A stretch of 10,026 bases of DNA from Campylobacterota bacterium (GTDB lineage: Bacteria; Campylobacterota; Campylobacteria; Campylobacterales; Sulfurovaceae), in assembly GCA_013153825.1 (NCBI GenBank), contig JAADDP010000178.1, positions 1-10,026 on the forward strand, written 5' to 3'. Each line of letters opens with the position of its first letter. The first letter of the stretch is position 1. Of the stretch, positions 8,153 to 10,026 are shown in pieces. Under the pieces are notes generated by a model that was not told the origin of the DNA, did not search any database, and was given only the letters and a program-made list of their open reading frames with translations. Position numbers and translations under genes: made by a program.

Positions 8153-8941
8153 CTACTTTCTCTTATCTAGCTGTTTTGTTCCAGCGTTGTAGTTTACGAA
8201 GAATGTCTCACTATACTCAATTGGAGTCTCAGGCTCTCCCTCACTAATATCAGCTCCAAATGGAACCTCTCTTCCAACTCTAGAGAACCTCTTAGTATCA
8301 TATCTATCTATCTTAGCAGGGTCTCTATTCTCCTCTCCAATTATCTCTCTAGCCTCTTTTCCAAATATTTTATCAACCTCATACCACTGTGCAAACTCAT
8401 CTCCATGTAGAGGATATGTTTTTAGTAGAGGGTGTCCCTCCCAATCATCTGGCATAATAATTCTCTTTAGGAATGGGTGGTTATTAACCTTAATACCAAA
8501 CATATCAAACATCTCTCTCTCTGCAAAGTTAGCTGCCTTATATAGAGGAACAATTGACTCAATTGCCAACCCCTGCTCAATTTTACAGACAACTCTCATT
8601 CTCTTTCTCTCTTTTAGGTTTAGAAGTTGATAGAAAATCTCAAATTTCCCCTCTTGAGCCAGATAGTCAACAGCACTCATCTCTGTTAACATCTCATAAC
8701 CACACTCATTTTTTAAAACTTCAATCGCCTTGAAGTTATCTTCATGGTTAACTTCAACTCTCAACTGCCCAATCTGGATATATGCAGATTTAACATCAAC
8801 TTTAGCCTCTAGAGCCTCTAGCTGTTTGGCAAAAACCTCATCAGTTGATACATCTTCTGTTGGGACTGTTGGAACGACATAAAATCTATCTGTATAGTAT
8901 GCCTTTGCTTGAACATTATCTTTTGGTCTATATTTTCTCAT
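8153..8941 (-). CDS. nuoC: NuoC, 30-kDa subunit of complex I
   Basis: Peripheral-arm Q-module subunit that packs against NuoD and NuoB; it binds no cofactor. 262 residues. The family signature lies at residues about 141-178 ([10 protein letters not shown], then [18 protein letters not shown]). Before the conserved domain there is an N-terminal extension of about 45 residues starting MRKYRPKDN, which I associate with Campylobacterota NuoC proteins. After the signature comes an acidic, proline-containing tail of about 80 residues. The ATG overlaps the nuoB TAA by one base (TAATG), indicating translational coupling. Confidence 0.97.
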   Translation of the reverse strand: MRKYRPKDNVQAKAYYTDRFYVVPTVPTEDVSTDEVFAKQLEALEAKVDVKSAYIQIGQLRVEVNHEDNFKAIEVLKNECGYEMLTEMSAVDYLAQEGKFEIFYQLLNLKERKRMRVVCKIEQGLAIESIVPLYKAANFAEREMFDMFGIKVNNHPFLKRIIMPDDWEGHPLLKTYPLHGDEFAQWYEVDKIFGKEAREIIGEENRDPAKIDRYDTKRFSRVGREVPFGADISEGEPETPIEYSETFFVNYNAGTKQLDKRK

Positions 8942-9459
8942 TATATCAACCTTAAGTTCTGTTTTTTATTCTTTTTCATATCTGCTGAATCTCTTCTAAC
9001 CTTTTTTTGAAGCATCATTAGTGCATATTGAAGAGTCTCTGGTCTTGGAGCACACCCTGGTAGGTAGATATCAACTGGCACAATTCTATCAACTCCTTGA
9101 ACTGTAGCATATGTGTTGAACATCCCTCCAGTATTTGCACAGCTTCCCATAGAGATAACCCACTTTGGCTCTGTCATCTGGTCATATAACCTTCTTGCAA
9201 ACTCTGCATGTTTCTTAGATAGAGTCCCTGCTAAAATCATAACATCTGCCTGTCTAGGACTTGCTCTAAATATTGTCCCAAATCTATCAAAGTCATATCT
9301 GCTGTCCCCACTTGCCATCATCTCAATTGCACAACATGCCAAACCATATGTTAAAGGCCATAGGGAGTTACTTCTACCCCAGTTTATTAGATGGTCAACT
9401 GTTGTAAGAGCTACTGGTAACCCTCCAGATGATGCGTAATTTACTTGATGCTGTGCCAT
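8941..9459 (-). CDS. nuoB: NuoB, cluster N2 subunit of complex I
   Basis: Carries the terminal 4Fe-4S cluster N2 that passes electrons to quinone at the interface with NuoD. 172 residues. All four expected ligands are visible: the tandem Cys42-Cys43 ([11 protein letters not shown]), Cys107 ([10 protein letters not shown]) and Cys136 (LPGCAPRPE). The fold and length are typical of the PSST/NuoB family; the lysine-rich C-terminus (about 153-170) is ordinary. The start is supported by AAGGAG 7 nt upstream. The first 19 nt overlap the end of nuoA. Confidence 0.98.
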   Translation of the reverse strand: MAQHQVNYASSGGLPVALTTVDHLINWGRSNSLWPLTYGLACCAIEMMASGDSRYDFDRFGTIFRASPRQADVMILAGTLSKKHAEFARRLYDQMTEPKWVISMGSCANTGGMFNTYATVQGVDRIVPVDIYLPGCAPRPETLQYALMMLQKKVRRDSADMKKNKKQNLRLI

Positions 9460-9830
9460 TCAAGAGCTCCTTTCTTCCATGCGTAAATAAATCCAATAGT
9501 AAGTAGTAAAATAAACAATATCATCTCAGCAAAACCGAACCAACCGAGCAATTTAAAATCTATCGCCCATGGAAACATAAATATTATCTCAACATCAAAA
9601 AGAATGAATAGAAGTGCTATTAAGTAAAATTGAGCTGAAATAGTATTTGGTTGTTTAGTCACCTCTGGTCCACACTCATAGATTGTAAGCTTTAACTTTT
9701 CAGTATCTAGCCTTGCCAATTTTCTACTTATAAATCGTGATAGAAATAGTGTTGCGTTAAATGCACCAACTGTTGCGATAAATAAGAAGAAGACACCTAA
9801 ATAGGGGTGATTGTTAATCACATGAGTCAT
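9441..9830 (-). CDS. nuoA: NuoA, membrane subunit of complex I
   Basis: Small integral membrane subunit at the junction of the membrane and peripheral arms; first gene of the operon. 129 residues. Three hydrophobic segments are visible at about 11-34, 68-90 and 97-118. Family residues are present: YECG (51-54) in the loop and FDVE (78-81) in the second helix, with Glu102 in the third. A TTG one codon upstream (9833) could be read as a start, but AAGGAG is 5 nt from the ATG at 9830 and only 2 nt from the TTG, so the ATG is preferred. The 3' end overlaps nuoB by 19 nt. Confidence 0.97.
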   Translation of the reverse strand: MTHVINNHPYLGVFFLFIATVGAFNATLFLSRFISRKLARLDTEKLKLTIYECGPEVTKQPNTISAQFYLIALLFILFDVEIIFMFPWAIDFKLLGWFGFAEMILFILLLTIGFIYAWKKGALEWHSIK

Positions 9831-9835
9831 CAAAA

Positions 9836-9841
9836 CTCCTT
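9836..9841 (-). promoter_or_regulatory. nuoA ribosome binding site
   Basis: Minus-strand AAGGAG, 5 nt before the ATG at 9830. It decides the nuoA start in favour of this ATG over the adjacent upstream TTG. Confidence 0.75.
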
Positions 9842-9902
9842 TTCCTAAAATTATTCTGTTACAAATTTCTACAAAACATTGAGAAATATGAAGAATATTA
9901 GG

Positions 9903-9920
9903 CTTATATTAGCAAAAAAA
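9903..9920 (-). promoter_or_regulatory. Candidate sigma-70 promoter of the nuo operon
   Basis: On the minus strand seven T residues (9920-9914) run into TGC and then TAATAT (9911-9906), an extended -10 preceded by a T-stretch. Campylobacterota housekeeping promoters typically have this shape and lack a recognisable -35; none is seen here (AACCTA at the -35 position). Transcription from it would start around 9898 and give a leader of roughly 65-70 nt before nuoA. Position and shape fit well, but there is no transcript evidence. Confidence 0.5.
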
Positions 9921-9954
9921 TTATTAAATAGGTTGTGTAGCAATAGTGCATTTG

Positions 9955-9970
9955 AGGGTTGTAAAACCTT
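9955..9970. other. Short hairpin: 6-bp stem with a GTAA loop
   Basis: AGGGTT, then GTAA, then AACCTT forms a 6-bp stem (one G-T pair) with a GNRA-type loop on the plus strand. It directly abuts the inverted repeat at 9970-9988. No T-run follows on either strand, so it is a poor intrinsic terminator. It may be chance in AT-rich DNA or part of a compound regulatory site. Confidence 0.25.
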
Positions 9971-9988
9971 TGTAACTAAGTGTTACAA
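9970..9988. promoter_or_regulatory. Perfect inverted repeat TTGTAAC-N5-GTTACAA upstream of the nuo promoter
   Basis: A 7-bp perfect dyad with a 5-bp spacer, about 60 bp upstream of the candidate nuo -10. The half-site TGTTACAA recurs at 9857-9864 inside the predicted nuoA leader. Size and symmetry suit a dimeric transcription factor, loosely recalling Crp/Fnr-type sites, but the spacer and half-site do not match one I can name. It also overlaps TGT-TACAAT (9981-9989), a possible extended -10 on the plus strand, so it could control a divergent gene beyond the right edge. Confidence 0.4.
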
Positions 9989-10026
9989 TAGATATGAAGC
10001 AAATAATATATTATTATATGAAACAG

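Noticed and set aside
1..9830. Recurrent CTCTCTC-like pyrimidine runs on the plus strand, suggestive of repeats
   Set aside because: They are the complement of GAG and AGA codon runs in the nuo genes and vary in phase and context; they are codon bias, not a repeat family.
9831..9833. TTG as the nuoA start codon
   Set aside because: The Shine-Dalgarno is only 2 nt away from it but 5 nt from the adjacent ATG, which is the better start.
10002..10015. 14-bp perfect palindrome made only of A and T, plus a minus-strand TATAAT at 10018-10013
   Set aside because: A/T-only palindromes and -10 look-alikes arise readily in such DNA. The TATAAT would also give a leader of about 170 nt, and no -35 can be assessed at the window edge.
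9994..10026. Plus-strand ATG-initiated frame running off the right edge
   Set aside because: Only 11 codons are visible, no ribosome binding site precedes either ATG (9994 or 10018), and the sequence is very AT-rich. A divergent gene is possible but cannot be supported.
1..10026. Apparent absence of GCGC and CCGG as well as GATC
   Set aside because: I noticed none, but CG-containing words look scarce overall here and I did not check these as carefully as GATC, so I do not claim specific avoidance.

Overview
The window is the 5' two-thirds of a respiratory complex I (nuo) operon, read entirely from the minus strand. Gene order in the direction of transcription is nuoA, nuoB, nuoC, nuoD, a small cysteine-free NuoE-like gene, a GltD-type iron-sulfur flavoprotein in the nuoF position, and two different nuoG paralogues in tandem. 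The start codon of a further gene (by position, probably nuoH) lies at the extreme left edge. The DNA is AT-rich (about 35-37% G+C on the lines I sampled), with frequent CTA (Leu), AGA (Arg) and GAG (Glu) codons. The absence of classical NuoE/NuoF, separate nuoC and nuoD, the protein sequences and the T-stretch/extended -10 promoter style all point to Campylobacterota (Epsilonproteobacteria). A free-living sulfur- or hydrogen-oxidising lineage of the Sulfurimonas/Sulfurovum type is more likely than Campylobacter or Helicobacter. The phylum-level call is firm; the lineage is inference.

Layout, right to left: 9831-10026 is the only real non-coding stretch, with a candidate promoter and two inverted repeats ahead of nuoA. 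From 9830 down to 6913, nuoA (membrane), nuoB (cluster N2), nuoC and nuoD (quinone site) form the conserved Q-module with all expected ligands. From 6903 to 8 lies the replaced electron-input module: NuoE-like, flavoprotein, NuoG1, NuoG2. Genes abut or overlap throughout: 19-nt overlap A/B, 1-nt overlaps B/C, E/F and F/G1, and gaps of 1-10 nt elsewhere. This is one tightly coupled transcription unit. The remaining membrane genes should continue to the left of the window.

How it works: in standard complex I, NuoE/NuoF oxidise NADH. Here the NADH-binding subunit is absent. In its place is a flavoprotein with a remnant of the NuoF C-terminal 4Fe-4S domain fused to a glutamate-synthase-small-subunit-like FAD/NAD(P) module, followed by two NuoG wires with different cluster sets. 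Electrons probably enter from NADPH, ferredoxin or another low-potential carrier, pass through NuoG clusters to N2 in NuoB, and reduce (mena)quinone at the NuoC/NuoD interface.

Two observations stand out. First, I could not find a single GATC in the 10,026 bases, although composition alone predicts roughly 30-35. Synonymous codon choice at Asp-Leu and Arg-Ser junctions appears to dodge it, suggesting strong selection by a GATC-specific restriction system. Second, the Fe-S ligand sets are remodelled: Cys to Gly in the NuoF-like N3 site, Cys to His in the N7 site of NuoG1, and an additional ferredoxin-type cluster in NuoG2.
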